A DNA stretch of 64,000 nt from Nematostella vectensis. Its lineage: Eukaryota; Cnidaria; Anthozoa; Actiniaria; Edwardsiidae. A program made the translations under genes and the position numbers. This document shows positions 44,324 to 56,829 of the stretch, piece by piece. The notes beneath the pieces were generated by a model. It was not told the DNA's origin. It saw nothing but the letters and a program-made list of their open reading frames with translations, and did no database searches. The stretch covers positions 11,159,070 through 11,223,069 of the forward strand of contig NC_064038.1 of the NCBI RefSeq assembly GCF_932526225.1, given 5' to 3'. Every line of letters starts with the position of its first letter. Position 1 is the first letter of the stretch.

Positions 44324-47300
44324 ATGAGGGAATTCGTTCCTGTGGCAGTTTATCTCGTGTTGTTAACATGTTGTCGAGGTATTGTGATTGTTAACCAGTT
44401 TTCTTTTTTGTTCAAAGATACCCATGGTACAATTCAAACTTAAGAAAGCCCAGTTCTAACCTAGAATATACAAATAACCCGATGAGGTTATAAAGCTGTT
44501 TGTTCATCAAAACGAACAGATCCTAAATCTCAAGCTAAAAAGGATTACGTATCACGCATGGCCATTTTTTGCTAAAACGTATGAAAACAATTGGTACAAA
44601 CGTTATATTTAACACTATACTCGAAAAGATGATACTTGAAAAGATCTGTACACAAGTACTTATATCTGTACAAAGATTTAATCGTTCACAACTTCTTGTA
44701 ACTTTTCAAGAAAAAAACACTTATGTTTGAAAAGTCTCAAGCGGTGATTTTATTTCGAGATCATTGATTAAGCTTTTTATAGCGTTTACTAGCGTTTTAT
44801 AGCGTTTAGATTGGTATATATATTTTTGTGGAAGACAAAACGTGCGTTATGCTTCATATCACTTAAAACTTGAAGTGCTTGCTCGAATCTCGGCTTGTTT
44901 TTCTGAGGCGCATTCAAACTTATCGCTGCGAACAAAGCGATTGTGATTATAAGCGATATACAAGCGCCAACCTTTTTATTGTCAGAATATGATCAAAATA
45001 GCATGTTTTAGACAGATTTATATCATACATGTGTTTATCTATGGAATAGTTTTACATTCAGCTCATTCGACTGACTTTTTGCCTACGAAATATGTGCAAT
45101 TAGGCTACCACTGACTCGCAGCGGGTTTCTTCAAGCGGTAGATATTCCATCTAACGAACTTAGAATAAAAAGATCAAAAACATCTTCGGATGAGCTTGCA
45201 TTTCGTTGAGTTAGGACCTGCTTGGAATATTACAACATTATTTATAATTTTTTACAAACTGAAATACAATTATACTAAAAACGTATTGTTTCGTTGTCAT
45301 TGAGCAGTTCTGAAGGACTTCTCAAAAGTACAGAACTATTGTGGATATTACCCACGATGGATGTTTTCATAAGCTTATCTTGTTCTCCGACTGTGTATAA
45401 AAAAAAAACATTTCGTGCTGAGTTTACCATCGTTTGGTGTAAGTTTTGAAGAGTGACAAAAACAACAAAGCAAATAGTGCTAAACAAAGAGATAATCCAT
45501 CGTATTTTGAGTTCCATTTGTCACATTCTTTCGAAGGATTGATATTTTCAATAAGGCTGTTAAATATATTGTTTGAATAAAATTTCTACGATCACACTCT
45601 TATAAATAAATTTAAGAGAATCGCAATAGCTTGTATATGCCCCCTGAAACCTATTCCAATATCTTAGTGGTATGGACTTAGGAAGACTACAGACAGTCTG
45701 TAGAAAAACTAGATGGTCTGGGTAGGCGTGGTGTAGACAAGCTATAAATCAACAAAAGGTTGTTGAACGCCTGAAACAGAGTAGTTGCGCTGACGTTTCG
45801 AGCGTTAGCCCTTAGTCGGAGTATCTTATTTCTTTTGCTGCTCCGAAGATGGGCTAACGCATTTTTTAACCTTGTGCTGATTTATATCAATATATTATTG
45901 GTTCTTTAGGAAAGATATTGCCAGAGCTAACCTAAAATGTACCATTGAGAAATGCTTCCTTTTTTCTTCCAACTGTTTTACGCGTAAAACGTGCTGTATT
46001 TTATTTTTACGTATTAATTTCACTCATTGTAAAAATTCCTCTTTCGAGTTTCCCTTGCTTGTAAGCAATTACTGATTAGAAAACTGAGAATGAAAAAAAC
46101 ATTCAGACGCGGGGGCCGCAGCTGAATATATGTGGAAACTAAAAAATAGGAGCCAGCTCATCTAAGAGTGGAATATTTTACGCCTTAAATAAAACTTCTG
46201 ACATTTAAATGAAGAAGCGCTAATAATTAAGGGTCAGCTAAGCTGAAATTTCACTAGTTACAAATTTCAAAAAAGGATTTTGTGGAAGATATTTGAAGCC
46301 ACGACAACGAGCCACTAGTTTCATCTTTTGCTTGAGCAAGCTTTGAAATGTTTTCAGTGATTTGATTTTTTTGTGAGCGTTAATCCTATTTGACAAGAGA
46401 ATGTCCCGATAATGGAGTTTTTCAATAATTCGCAGAGGGAAGCCACTGTCCAATTCACTTCCGCTGTCAGTTGACAGTATGTTATCCGTTTTATTCCCTT
46501 AATCGATGTTGAGGGCTTTCTAAGCAAGCAGTTTACATAGCTGAATGAACCCAGCTTGCTAAGCCATAATTATACACTGATCTCTTAAATTCCTGATAGT
46601 GAAACCAGCAGCAGAATATACAATGGAAATGTTGATACTTCATTATCTATGTTTTTCGGAAATTGAAACTAAGACCTATTAGGGTCTTTTTGAATTCGGT
46701 TTTTTATTATTCTATTTTTGTTTTCTTATAAATGTGTTTGAACACTGTTCTGACAAACAAGCTATTACTCAGATTACACGAAGTGCTTGTAAACAATTTC
46801 AGCTTACGGCCAAATGGCCCCTTCTGAACCATACTCGAATATATTTCCATGTGCCCTAGTGGGTCCTTAATGTTATTGTTTACAATGTAATCTCAAGCTC
46901 TCGATTTTGATAAACTTAAAGAGCCGCAGTCAGTCATATATCTTGGTTATTATTTACATCTCATATTGAAAGACACATAATGTAAAGAATCTCCAAAAAA
47001 CACCCATAAAAATAAAGTAAAAATTTGAAATATCGCAATAAAATTCCGATGGAAATATATTTTTCTCACACTAAGTGTTTTGCTAGAACAAGAAATAAGA
47101 CTGAAAGAGACCGACATTTGAGATGTAGCGGAAGTGCACCTGTTTTTAAACATTAGAAATCCAGTGTGGCTTTTCATATCATCATATATTGCCGGGGTCT
47201 ACTCTGGGTTATTATTCTTTTCCACTGTGTTTTATATAAAAAAAAAAAAAAAAAGAAAGTGCGGGCACCGGAGGCAAAAGTCATTTATTTCAAACGACTA

Positions 47301-50300
47301 TTTCACCTGATAAGTCAAGTGGCAAATCTGTTAAGAATAGAATCTGGTGAAGTCGCATGATAAGGAAAGGCCGAGTGTCAATTACCGTAAATGATCTATT
47401 AAAAGCCCGGGGCGTTTATTAAATTTTGACGGTCCGAGGGGAGGGGGAGGGGGGGCTTTAATAGATAAGAGGCGTTTATTAGAGAGAGTGGCGTTCTTTC
47501 CAAACTTTGACAATATAACAAACCCAAGTACAGTGGGTTTCTAGTCTCAGTCAGGATCACGTTAAATTAAAGCACGCGTAACAAGCATTTCTTAAAAGTA
47601 AGCCGGCCTGACCCAGGAGAAGCCAAAGTCAGATTAATTAAATTTGATTTACATTACCGAAATTACTCTTTGTGTATTTAAATGTGGACTTTAAAAGCAC
47701 ACTAGCATACACACATTGGCACCAGTCGGGCCAAGACGGGACGCTAGCACAGTCTATTACTCGTGCAGTTCGGCAACCATGGACAGCTGTTTCGTCCTTG
47801 TTAGGACTCGTCAGCATGGCATAGCCGGTTTGCCTCAGTTAAACTTCATCGGCAAAAAAACTGCAGGGCGACTTCGACTCGAACGAAGTGCTTTAAACCA
47901 CAGCTTAGATCCATGTGGGATCTAGAGCTGCGACCGGGCTAGCGTGATGCCAATTGTGCGGATCACATCTAAGCTGTGGTTTAAAGCACTTCGTTCGAGT
48001 CGAAGTCGCCCTGCAGTTTTTTTGCCGATGAAGTTCACATTTGTGTATTTAAGCTGGGAGAGAGGGTAAGGGGGGGGGGGGGGGGGGGGTCGTTAAATAG
48101 AGATGGGCGTTTATTATAGAGGGGCGTTTATTAAAACTTGTTAGCTTAGAGGGAGGCGTTCATTAGATAGGAAGCGTTCTTTAGATAGGGGGCATTTTTC
48201 GGTCATTCACGGTAACCGAAGCTGATCTCGTGTAAGCTTCATGCTGATTGTGATATGTGACACGTCGATCACGTGTAGCAACATAATGATCACGTGTGGT
48301 CACAATGTGTCGTCGATAACGTGTTGTCACATACTGATCACGTGTAGTCACTTGCTGATCACGTGTAGTCACTCGCTCATCACGTGCGCTCTTCAACGAT
48401 TTTTTTAACATTTCACTAAAGTGCTACCGGAAGTTTAGTAGAACAATGTTTGTTGTTTAACAGGTGAGCGAAAGTTTGACTGGGAGCACAAGTTGATCAC
48501 GACCCTGTTCAAAGATTACCAGAGGGACGCCCGCCCTGTGTACAACAAGAGCGAGGCAGTACGAGTGTCGCTAGACATAGCCTACAGTCAGCTTATAGAC
48601 CTGGTATGGAACAAATGGCAGAGAGGGGGAAGGGAGGAGGAAGTCTGAGGGATGGGGGTGGGGGACGATTTTCAGACTGCAAGTTCGAGGTCATGAGGCA
48701 GTCGCTAGGTATCCTTATATAAAGCTGATACATAACTGCTATGGACCAAACGGGGGAGAGTGGGGGAGGGACCAAGGACTAGAGTCTGTGGAAGGCAAAA
48801 GGAACCCTTATACGCTGGATAATATATCCTACAGTCAGTTCGATTATGACAGGAAAAAAAGGTGTTGTTTTCTCTTACAAAACTGTTTTTCCTTTAGAGA
48901 CCATCGTGCAACTAAACGCAACTCCCAGAAGTTTCTTTTGTAGAGAATAATAGCACATGTTCAATGCATTTTTTGCAGGATGGCAAGAACCAGATATTGT
49001 CAAGCAAAGTATGGATTCGACAGGTAGAATTGCACATGTTCTTTTACATTCAACGTGCCTCTAAGTGTTATATTTTGAGAGGTTTCAGCTCATGAATCGC
49101 TCTGATATAACTTCCTTCAAAGTGTGGAATGGTGCTCAAAGTTTTGGTTTGCCCTCAGGTATGGCGGAATCCGTTTTTATCCTGGAATCCTGACGACTAC
49201 GGAGGTCTTGAGAGCATCAACGTGAACTCGAATCTTGTGTGGAAACCTGACATTATACTATACAATAAGTAAGTAGTTACACTATGATATAATCAAGCAA
49301 ACACACTCATATGGCTATAAATACGCACACCCCAGCACACGTATGGCAATGCGCGCATACACGCACACCCCAGTACAATTACGAATAGAAACGCGCACAA
49401 ACACGCACATCCCAGCACAACACGAATAAAAAAGCGCGCATACACGCACACTTCAGCACAATACGAATAGAAACGCGCGCATACACGCACACCCCAGCAC
49501 AACACGAATAGAAACGCGCGCATACACGCACACCCTAGCGCAACATGTATAGAAACGTGCGCATATACGCACACCCTAGCACAAATCGTATGGAAACGCG
49601 CGAAAATACGTACACCCCAGCATAACACGTATGGAAACGCGCGCATACACGCACACCCTAGCACAACATGTATGAAAAGCGCGCATACACGCACACCCCT
49701 GTACAATTACGAATAGAAACGCGCGGCATACACGAACACTTCAGCACAATACGAATAGAAACGCGCTCATACACGCACACCCCAGCACAAATGTATGGAA
49801 ACGCGCATACACGCACACTCCAGGAAATCAAGTATGGAAACGCGCGCAAACAAGCACGCCCCAGGAAAACACGTATGGAAACGCGCGCAAATAAGCACAC
49901 CTCAGGAAAACACGTATGGAAACGCGCGTAAACTCGCACACCCCAGCATAATACGAATGGAAACACGCGCATACACGCACACCCTAGAACAACATGTATG
50001 GAAACGTGCATACACGCACACCCGAGCACAAATCGTATAGAAATGCGCGCATACACGCACACCCTAGGAAAACACGTATGGAAACGCGCGCAAACACGCA
50101 CAACACGTTTGGAAACGCGCGCATACACGCACACCCTAGTAAAATTACTAATAGAAACGCGCGCATACACGCACAACCCAGCAGAACACGAATAGAAAAG
50201 CGCGCATACACGCACACCCAAGATCAACATGTATGGAAACGTGAGTATACACGCGCACCCCAGTTCAATTACGAATAGAAATGCGCGCATTCACGTACAC

Positions 50301-51587
50301 TTTAGCACAATATGAATAAAAATTCGCGCATACCCGCAAACACATGGGATTTGGCTTGGCTTTCAAACATTATTAATAATAAACAACAACATTTCCCATA
50401 ATCCCTTTTACAAAATAATATATTCAATAACTTTGCGCTCAGGGTAATTTTTGTTATTGTATGTTAACAGTATTGGCATCGGTCAAACAGGGGCCATGTA
50501 CAATTTCGACACCAAAGTGGTGATAGATAGTGACGGAACCAACTCATGGTACGCGCCGACGGAGATCAAAAGCATCTGTCAGATAGACATCACCTACTTT
50601 CCTTTCGACGCACAGAGCTGCCCAATCATCTTCGGCTCGTGGACGTACACCGGGAACTACCTTAACCTCGTAAACGCGCGGAACCAGTCAGATCTCAGCA
50701 AATACACCATAAGCGGGGAATGGGAACTAAAGTCCGCTCCTGTCGTACGTAACGTCGTCAAGTACAGCTGTTGCAAGCATCCTTATATAGACGTCACATA
50801 TACTATCAATATACGACGCAAGGTGCTGTTCTACCTGAACAACTTGATATTACCGTGCATGGTCCTGGCGATCTTGACTGTGTGCTCGTTTTTATTACCG
50901 CCGGCGTCCGGGGAGAGAATCTCCTTGGTGATCACCATTCTGCTTGGTCTGACCGTGTTCATGTTGGTCTTCACCGAGAGTGTTCCGCGTACGTCCGAGG
51001 TCATCCCCCTCATCGCAAAGTACTCCTTCGCAGTGATGTGTGAGGTAGCGGTATCGCTTCTCCTTACCTGCGTAGTGATGAGGATCTATCACAAGAACTC
51101 GCCCATGCCTTTACCCATGCGATATATTGTGTATAATATACTCGCACCCGTCCTGAGAATGCATCCGACGGGACGAAATACAAAAGTTGAGAAGACCAAA
51201 CAGAACAATAATTCAATGTATGAAAGAAAGCATAGCAGTTTCCTATCGCGTGGGCCGTTTACTTACATCACTAAACCAAGAGAAGATACCGCACTTTGCT
51301 GCGATTCCGTTTCAACAGAGAAACTTCAAAAGAACTTGGAATGTGATGAAAATATGTACCCACTCTTGGAGTCGGAAAATTCGCACTGCTCTTCAGAGGA
51401 AAAGCTTGATGAACTGTGCCATGGTGTGTCGTCTATCCTGGAGCACCTTAGGCAAAATGAACATTTAGAAGAGAAGAGAAATGAGTGGCATTTTGCGGCG
51501 ATTGTCTTCGATAAGGCTTTCTTTTGGATTACGGCAGCTACCATTGTGGGATCCACACTTATATTCTACTTCCAGATTCCTATGTAA
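44324..51587 (+). CDS. Nicotinic acetylcholine receptor subunit, alpha type (5 exons, 488 aa)
   Basis: Exons 44324-44378, 48464-48603, 48979-49023, 49159-49268 and 50471-51587, 1467 nt, phases 1, 0, 0, 2. Exon 1 is a signal peptide (MREFVPVAVYLVLLTCCRG). The ligand-binding domain has WKPDIILYN (loop A region), FGSWTYTGNY (loop B), the 13-residue Cys loop CQIDITYFPFDAQSC, and vicinal cysteines in YSCCKHPYIDVTY (loop C), which mark an alpha subunit. Four membrane segments: M1 near LNNLILPCMVLAILTVCSFL, M2 after GERISLVITILLGLTVFML, M3 near SFAVMCEVAVSLLLTCVV, M4 near FFWITAATIVGSTLIFYF. The Glu at the inner M2 mouth (GER) fits a cation channel. It forms or joins a pentameric acetylcholine-gated channel in the plasma membrane. 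The M3-M4 loop is about 130 residues. The last exon carries all four membrane segments, unlike vertebrate genes with more introns. Confidence 0.93.
45789..45824. repeat. Dispersed repeat fragment (GCTGACGTTTCGAGC family)
   Basis: GCGCTGACGTTTCGAGCGTT then AGCCCTTAGTCGG, matching 9833-9868. It lies in intron 1 of the receptor gene. Confidence 0.6.
47382..48214. mobile_element. Inverted-repeat element with TTACCGTAAATGA ends
   Basis: The left end TTACCGTAAATGATC and the right end GGTCATTCACGGTAA are near-perfect inverses. The sub-terminal parts carry GGCGTTTATTA repeats on both sides (47410-47480 and 48075-48180). The centre holds a separate long hairpin (47844-48034). It lies in intron 1 of the receptor gene. 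Confidence 0.65.
47844..48034. repeat. Long hairpin: about 69-bp perfect inverted repeat, 52-base loop
   Basis: The left arm (47844-47912) starts AACTTCATCGGCAAAAAAAC and ends CCACAGCTTAGAT. The right arm (47965-48034) starts ATCTAAGCTGTGGTTTAAAG and ends TTGCCGATGAAGTT. I could find no mismatch by eye. Transcribed as part of the receptor intron, it would form a long double-stranded RNA. Confidence 0.9.
48240..48390. repeat. Short tandem repeat with CACGTG sites before receptor exon 2
   Basis: Six to eight units of about 20 bp (GATCACGTGTAGTCAC-like). CACGTG is an E-box core, so this could bind basic helix-loop-helix factors; it could also be a chance property of the unit. Confidence 0.75.
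48555..48855 (+). repeat. Degenerate tandem copies of the end of receptor exon 2
   Basis: The exon 2 end region (GAGGCAGT...CGCTAGACATAGCCTACAG and the following intron start GGTATGGAACAAATGG) recurs at 48695-48791 (GAGGCAGTCGCTAGG, CTATGGACCAAACGG, GAGTCTGTGG) and at 48812-48855 (ACGCTGGATAATATATCCTA, CAGTCAGTTCG). Similarity is about two thirds by eye. The copied donors are decayed. Confidence 0.7.
49310..50340. repeat. 41-bp minisatellite in receptor intron 4
   Basis: About 25 units with GGAAACGCGCGCATACACGC and ACACCCCAGCACAACACGTA. CG-rich against an AT-rich background. Long frames on both strands in this stretch are by-products of the repeat. Confidence 0.95.
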
Positions 51588-52440
51588 ACAAAGGGATGAT
51601 CTGGAAAGCGGAAGAAAAGCCTTTCCAAAATACAGCGATATGATCGCACTTTGCGGTAGGCCAAGGAAAACAGCACTTTGTACGTAAAGTAGAGAGCAAA
51701 GCAGAGGAAAATAGCACTTTGTACGAAAGGCAGAGAACTAAGAAGAGGAAAACAGAGCAGAGCGACATGACGGAAAAACATGACGCGTCAAAAAAGCCCA
51801 TTTCACATCGAATAAGGCGGAGAATTTATCTGAGTACTTAGTAACTTATAGCAAACAAAATATCAAGTGCGACTTTTTTTTAAATTGATGCGACGTTGTG
51901 TAAAGTGCCATTGAAATTTGAGCTTTTCGTCCCTGAGCTGATACACAGGGCAATGATGATCAAGGAAAAATTATCTTATAAAGCCAAAATCTGGTTATGT
52001 GCACTTCGGCCTCACGTTATTTGTGTTTTGAAAAATCAGTCCGTAATACAAGGAACCTAGAGCCATTGTAAGAAATTGTGTCTTCTCTCTCTATCTGGAA
52101 TTGCGCGTTTTTCATGTTTTTCCGTCATGTCGAGCAGAGCAAAACATAGTGACTTTGACGTTTTTGACGTCATCCATTCTAAAATACCGTCTTTCCAAGA
52201 AAGCTTTTTGTTTTTTATAGAATAGGCAAGACCGCCGCTTAACATAACATTTACAGGAATGGTTAAAGAAGTTGACTCCAATGTTGTTGGAAAATTTATG
52301 TACCCCGCAAAAAAATTTCTGTTAACTCGATAAGACGCGGCGACATTTATTCAACTCCTCGTCTTTCAGTAGAGTCCTTTGTGGGCCATCAATTTCATTA
52401 ATGTCGAAAAGGGGATAAAACACATTTGCAAATTTCGCAG
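51588..52440. other. 3' side of the first receptor gene and spacer
   Basis: Follows the stop at 51587. GCAGAGGAAAACAGCACTTT-like short repeats run from 51650 to 51760. No clear AATAAA near the stop and no other gene seen. Confidence 0.4.
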
Positions 52441-54480
52441 TTAACTTCTTCTATAGAGGATCATAGCATTTTGCAATTATGTTTCTCAGGGAAAAAATAT
52501 TGCAAAATATAGAAAACACTTATATACCGAGGTTGGTTTTTGCAATTATGTTTTTGACATAACTGCGAAATAGAAGGTTTAAACATATGCCGAGGTTTGG
52601 TTTTGCAATTATGTTTTTGACATAACTGCGAAATTGGAGGTTTACCCTTATACCGATGTTGGGTTTTGCAATTATGTTTTTGACATAACTGCGAAATTGA
52701 GGTTTTCCCTTGTACCGAGGTTGTGTTTTGCAATTATGTTTTTGACATATCTGCAAAAAAGAAGGTTTACCTATATACCGAGGTTGGGTTTTGCAATTAT
52801 GTTTTTGACATATCTACGAAATAGAAGGTTTACCTATATACCGAGGTTGGTTTTTGCAATTATGTTTTTGAGATAAGTGCGAAATTGAGAGTTCATCTTT
52901 TATAGTGGCGTCTGTACCATGGGGGTTAATCCCATGAGGGTACAGATGTACCCTTTCTAGCTCAAACTTTTATTCCATTTTAGATTGCAGAACATGTCTT
53001 AACGATTCCAAGACTTTTTTCAACTTTTTAACTCTTCGTAAATACTCAAGTGCAGTAAACTCGCGCGCATATGCGAAAAACTGAAACTAATAAAGAAGCA
53101 GTGAAATTTGTCCAATTTTCTCCTAGTACCTAATTATTGGACATATTTGGTTATCTAGGGACGCTACCCGTAGCTATATGCTTATTGCTTTTGAAGTCCA
53201 AGAATACAAAAAAAAAACAAGATATTACGGTTTTTCTAAATTCTAGTATTGCAGATGAGACCTTAAAATTACAATATATTAACTCGCGAAAAGAAAGTAA
53301 TATATACGTTAAAGAGGCAAAGCGCATAGCCTGTGTAGAAACGATGGTGTCAAAATCAATTTGATTGGCCGAAAGAAAGCAGACCTTTATCAGTAACACA
53401 CTGTTATCATTAGCACTAGGCTGTTTATCAAAGCAGCGAAAGGGTTTATTGGTGGTGGTGGGGGCCGGATTCCTGGTGGTGACGATCGACTTCGTTTATA
53501 TTTTTCAAAGTTTTTTTAAAGTGCATAAAATTCTTACCAACTGCTATCCCTTAGGGGGGTGTTTAAGTATTTTCTAATTCTGCTATCTTATAGAGGAATC
53601 ACGTCAAGGGTGGCCCTTTAATCTCCCGAATCGCATTTTACAGAGACTAAACCACAAGTCAACTGATCGGTTAATACTTCCGGTTTTATTGTCGGTAACA
53701 ATACAGCATCCATCAGTCAAGCGATGCTAAATAGAAATGTCAACCAAATGGCTTGGCTCAACCTAGGTACAGGGGTAAATCTTCTATTTCGCAGTTATGT
53801 CGAAAACATAATTGCAAGAAACCAACCTCCGTATATACGGTGAACTCTCAATTTTGCAGATATGTCAAAAACATAATTGCAAAACCCAGCCTCAGCATAA
53901 ATGCGATTTCTATATTTCGCAGATATGCCAAAAACATAATTGCAAAAATCTACCTCGGCGCATAGAATGAACTCTCAATTTCGCAGTTATGTCAAAAACA
54001 TAATTGCAAAAAACCAACCTCGGCATTAACGTGATTTCTATATTTCGCAGATATGTCAAAAACATAATTGCAAAACCCAGCCTCAGCATAAATGCGATTT
54101 CTATATTTCGCAGATATGTCAAAAACATAATTGCAAAACCTAACCTCGGTATATAGGTAAACCTTCTATTTCGCAGTTATGTCAAAAACATAATTGCAAA
54201 ACCCAAACTCGGTATATAGGTAAACCTTCTATTTCGCAGTTATGTCAAAAACATAATTGCAAAACCCAACCTCGGTATATAGGTAAACCTTCTATTTCGC
54301 AGTTATGTCAAAAACATAATTGCAAAAATTTACCTTGGTTTATAGTGTATATGTTATACATTGGATTTAGCAATTATGTCATAAACATAATTGCAAAATA
54401 AACCTTGGTATATAGCACAATTCTATATTTTGCAATAATCTTTTTTATTCAGAGAAACATAATCGCAAAAATGTACCATT
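52440..54480. mobile_element. Foldback-like element with arms made of tandem repeats
   Basis: The left arm (52470-52890) has about seven 60-bp units with TTTTGCAATTATGTTTTTGA and CATAACTGCGAAATAGAAGG. The right arm (53775-54470) has about eleven inverted units with TTTCGCAGTTATGTCAAAAA and CATAATTGCAAAACCCAACC. The centre is about 880 bp with no recognised protein. Confidence 0.75.
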
Positions 54481-54825
54481 CTCTATAGGACAGAGAAAGT
54501 TGAAAGTGACTTGAACTTATTGATTCTTTTAGTAGGAGAAAGATGTTTTGATTTTACGTCATCAGGTCAATCATCGCAATTAATATATCTTTAAAAAAAT
54601 AGAAAGAAATATGAGATTAAAGGCAGAAGCAGAGAACCGCACGAATTTATTAGTTGTATTTACAAACATACTGGGTGAGTGAGTGAGTGTTTACATATTA
54701 AATACTGATTGTCCTTAACATAGCCGTCTTTAGCATTTAGGACCATCGGCCCTGACGTTTAAACAGTCTATCGGGAATCCCGCTATTGGCTGCGGCTGTA
54801 GCTCCACCAGATCTAAGGCTATGGA

Positions 54826-55640
54826 GACTAATCTTCGACACGTCTAATCCCAGTGAACGCCTCCTCGATTAGCTCCCTAGTCCAAGAATAGCTGATTTCT
54901 TGAGAGCGCACCTTAGTAGAGCAAGATGGTCCAGCTAAAGAACGGAATAAAGGCAGATCATTGTTCAGGTTCAAGTCAGCGAATGCTATGTATTTCTCCA
55001 GGGCAGCTACCGGACAAGTCACCAATTCAGAACGAGCAATTGTCACCCAGGCTCCCTAGCGTAGTTCATCAGTCTTAGAAGACTCTATAAAGATAGACGC
55101 ATACGAGTGGAACAATTTAACATCACAATATCTAAATAGTACAAATTTCACTGAACCGCAGAAAACCCGCATAACCAATTAAACACAAGGCTAGTCACTC
55201 AGAGAAGGATTTTTTCCCAAACTTTGAGACCAACGCCAACAGCATCTCTGCAGATACTGGTTCTTTTTTTTGTTCCTAGGCTTTCCTAGCATTCTTTTGG
55301 AAGCATCAAGCATTGCCTTGTCTATAGCGTGATCCGAGATCTTTGTTAGCCCCCCAAGGCAGTGAGCCCAGTCAATTGAATAAACCGCATTCAAGATGGG
55401 CGAAGGGCTTTGTGCTGATTCCAATAAGCACTGAAAATAAACTGCAACATAGAATGGGTTAGCAGGAAAATGACTTAAATGATTGTAAGTCGCCCAGCAC
55501 TTCCAACGATTGAAACCTCCAAAATAGGTCTTGACAGTTCCATGAGATTTTGAACATAAAACATTCTGTTGTACTTATCTACTGCGTGGAGAAGATGACA
55601 GGGCAGGGCGGACTTGAAGTCGGACCATAGCGTTGATTCG
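54826..55640 (-). pseudogene. Decayed tyrosine recombinase (integrase-like) from a mobile element
   Basis: On the minus strand, pieces in different frames line up as a tyrosine recombinase: FNRWKCWATYNHLSHFPANP with FYVAVYFQCLLESAQSPSP and IDWAHCLGGLTKISDH (core-binding part), then AGFLRFSEI with the first catalytic Arg, then FHSYASIFIESSKTDELR, an in-frame TAG, and RSELVTCPVAALEKYIAFAD. It ends at a stop after AFTGIRRVED, before the His-x-x-Arg and Tyr boxes. At least one frameshift and one stop are seen. Related recombinases occur in Crypton and DIRS elements; I cannot tell which from the part left. Confidence 0.75.
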
Positions 55641-55759
55641 AAAACATCTGAAAAAATATTTAAAAGGAAAAATAGAAAAAACAAACAAACATAAACCCAG
55701 TATAAATAGAATAACCAAGATTGCCTTACTAAATTAATTTATTTAGAAAACACACAGTA

Positions 55760-56145
55760 TAAATACAAAAGCCAATCTGGGGCAAACAGCAGCGAATATC
55801 CTTAGCCCACATCTGGGGCAAACTGTGCATCCGGACCATATCATTAGGCCCGTATCTGTGGCAAACCGCGCATCCGGCGCATATCCTTAGCCCGCATCTG
55901 GGGCAAACTGCGCATACGGCGCATATCCTTAGCCCACATCTGGTGCAAACCGCGCATCCGGCGCATATCCTTAGCCCACATCTGGTGCAAACCGCGCATC
56001 CGGCGCATATCCATAGGCCCACATCTGGGGCAAACTGCGCATACGGCGCATATCCTTAGCCCACATCTGGTGCAAACCGCGCATCCGGCGCATATCCATA
56101 GGCCCGCATCTGGGGCAAACTGGGCATTCGGCGCATAACCTTTAT
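55760..56145. repeat. 42-bp minisatellite next to the recombinase remnant
   Basis: About nine units with CATCTGGGGCAAACTGCGCA and TACGGCGCATATCCTTAGCC. The unit is a multiple of 3, so it gives a Cys/Met-rich 14-residue repeat on the minus strand without other evidence of being a gene. Confidence 0.92.
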
Positions 56146-56829
56146 CCATCCGAGGCACAGATATCAGTATTCTCTACAAAACGGAATGATTATAAAAATA
56201 ACGAACTAACGAATGAAGCGAACATCCCCAACCTGAAAATATAAAACAAAACAAAATTAATGAAACGTTACAAACAATAAAAACAGAAAAAATACCTTAT
56301 CTGCTAAAGAAGCCAATCTAAAAAATATAAAATAGAACATGTACAAATAAACAAAAGTAACAGCGGTTCGAGAGCGAACACCAAGAGGATAAAAAAAACC
56401 TACTTAAATACCTTATCTAAATCCCTTGATAATACATACCGTCGAGAGAATATTTTTTCGTTTATTTTCAAAACACGAAAAAATTCATTTATTAACGTCC
56501 GTCAATCAAACTAAATTACGTATTGTTTTGAAACAAAACAATGTTCGATATGCTATCTACACTATCAATATTTGGGTGACCTTAAAACTCGCTCGGCCAA
56601 TCTCTTGGAGGCCTGGGTCTAAGGGCTTTTCAAGGCTTGTGTGATAAAGATTTGACCAAGCGATAAAGTTTTTTTGGACACATTTTTGCCTCGAGTCTCA
56701 AATTGACAGGAATCAGCATTTTTCACCATGTTTTCGGGAGATCAGGGAGCGGGAAAACTTTAGCTCTTCTAAATATGGGCATCAATGCCCATATAAGGCA
56801 ATGCATACGAAGGACACTATCCGTGGGGA

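Noticed and set aside
49293-50290. Cys/Val/Arg-rich frames on the minus strand
   Set aside because: By-product of the 41-bp minisatellite in a receptor intron; no start context or splice pattern.
55729-56158. Cys/Met-rich 14-residue repeat frames on the minus strand
   Set aside because: A 42-bp tandem unit gives these in any case; no signal peptide or conserved domain.
56720-56760. Walker A-like GRSGSGKT
   Set aside because: The frame is short, has no further ATPase motif, and runs straight into a known dispersed repeat.
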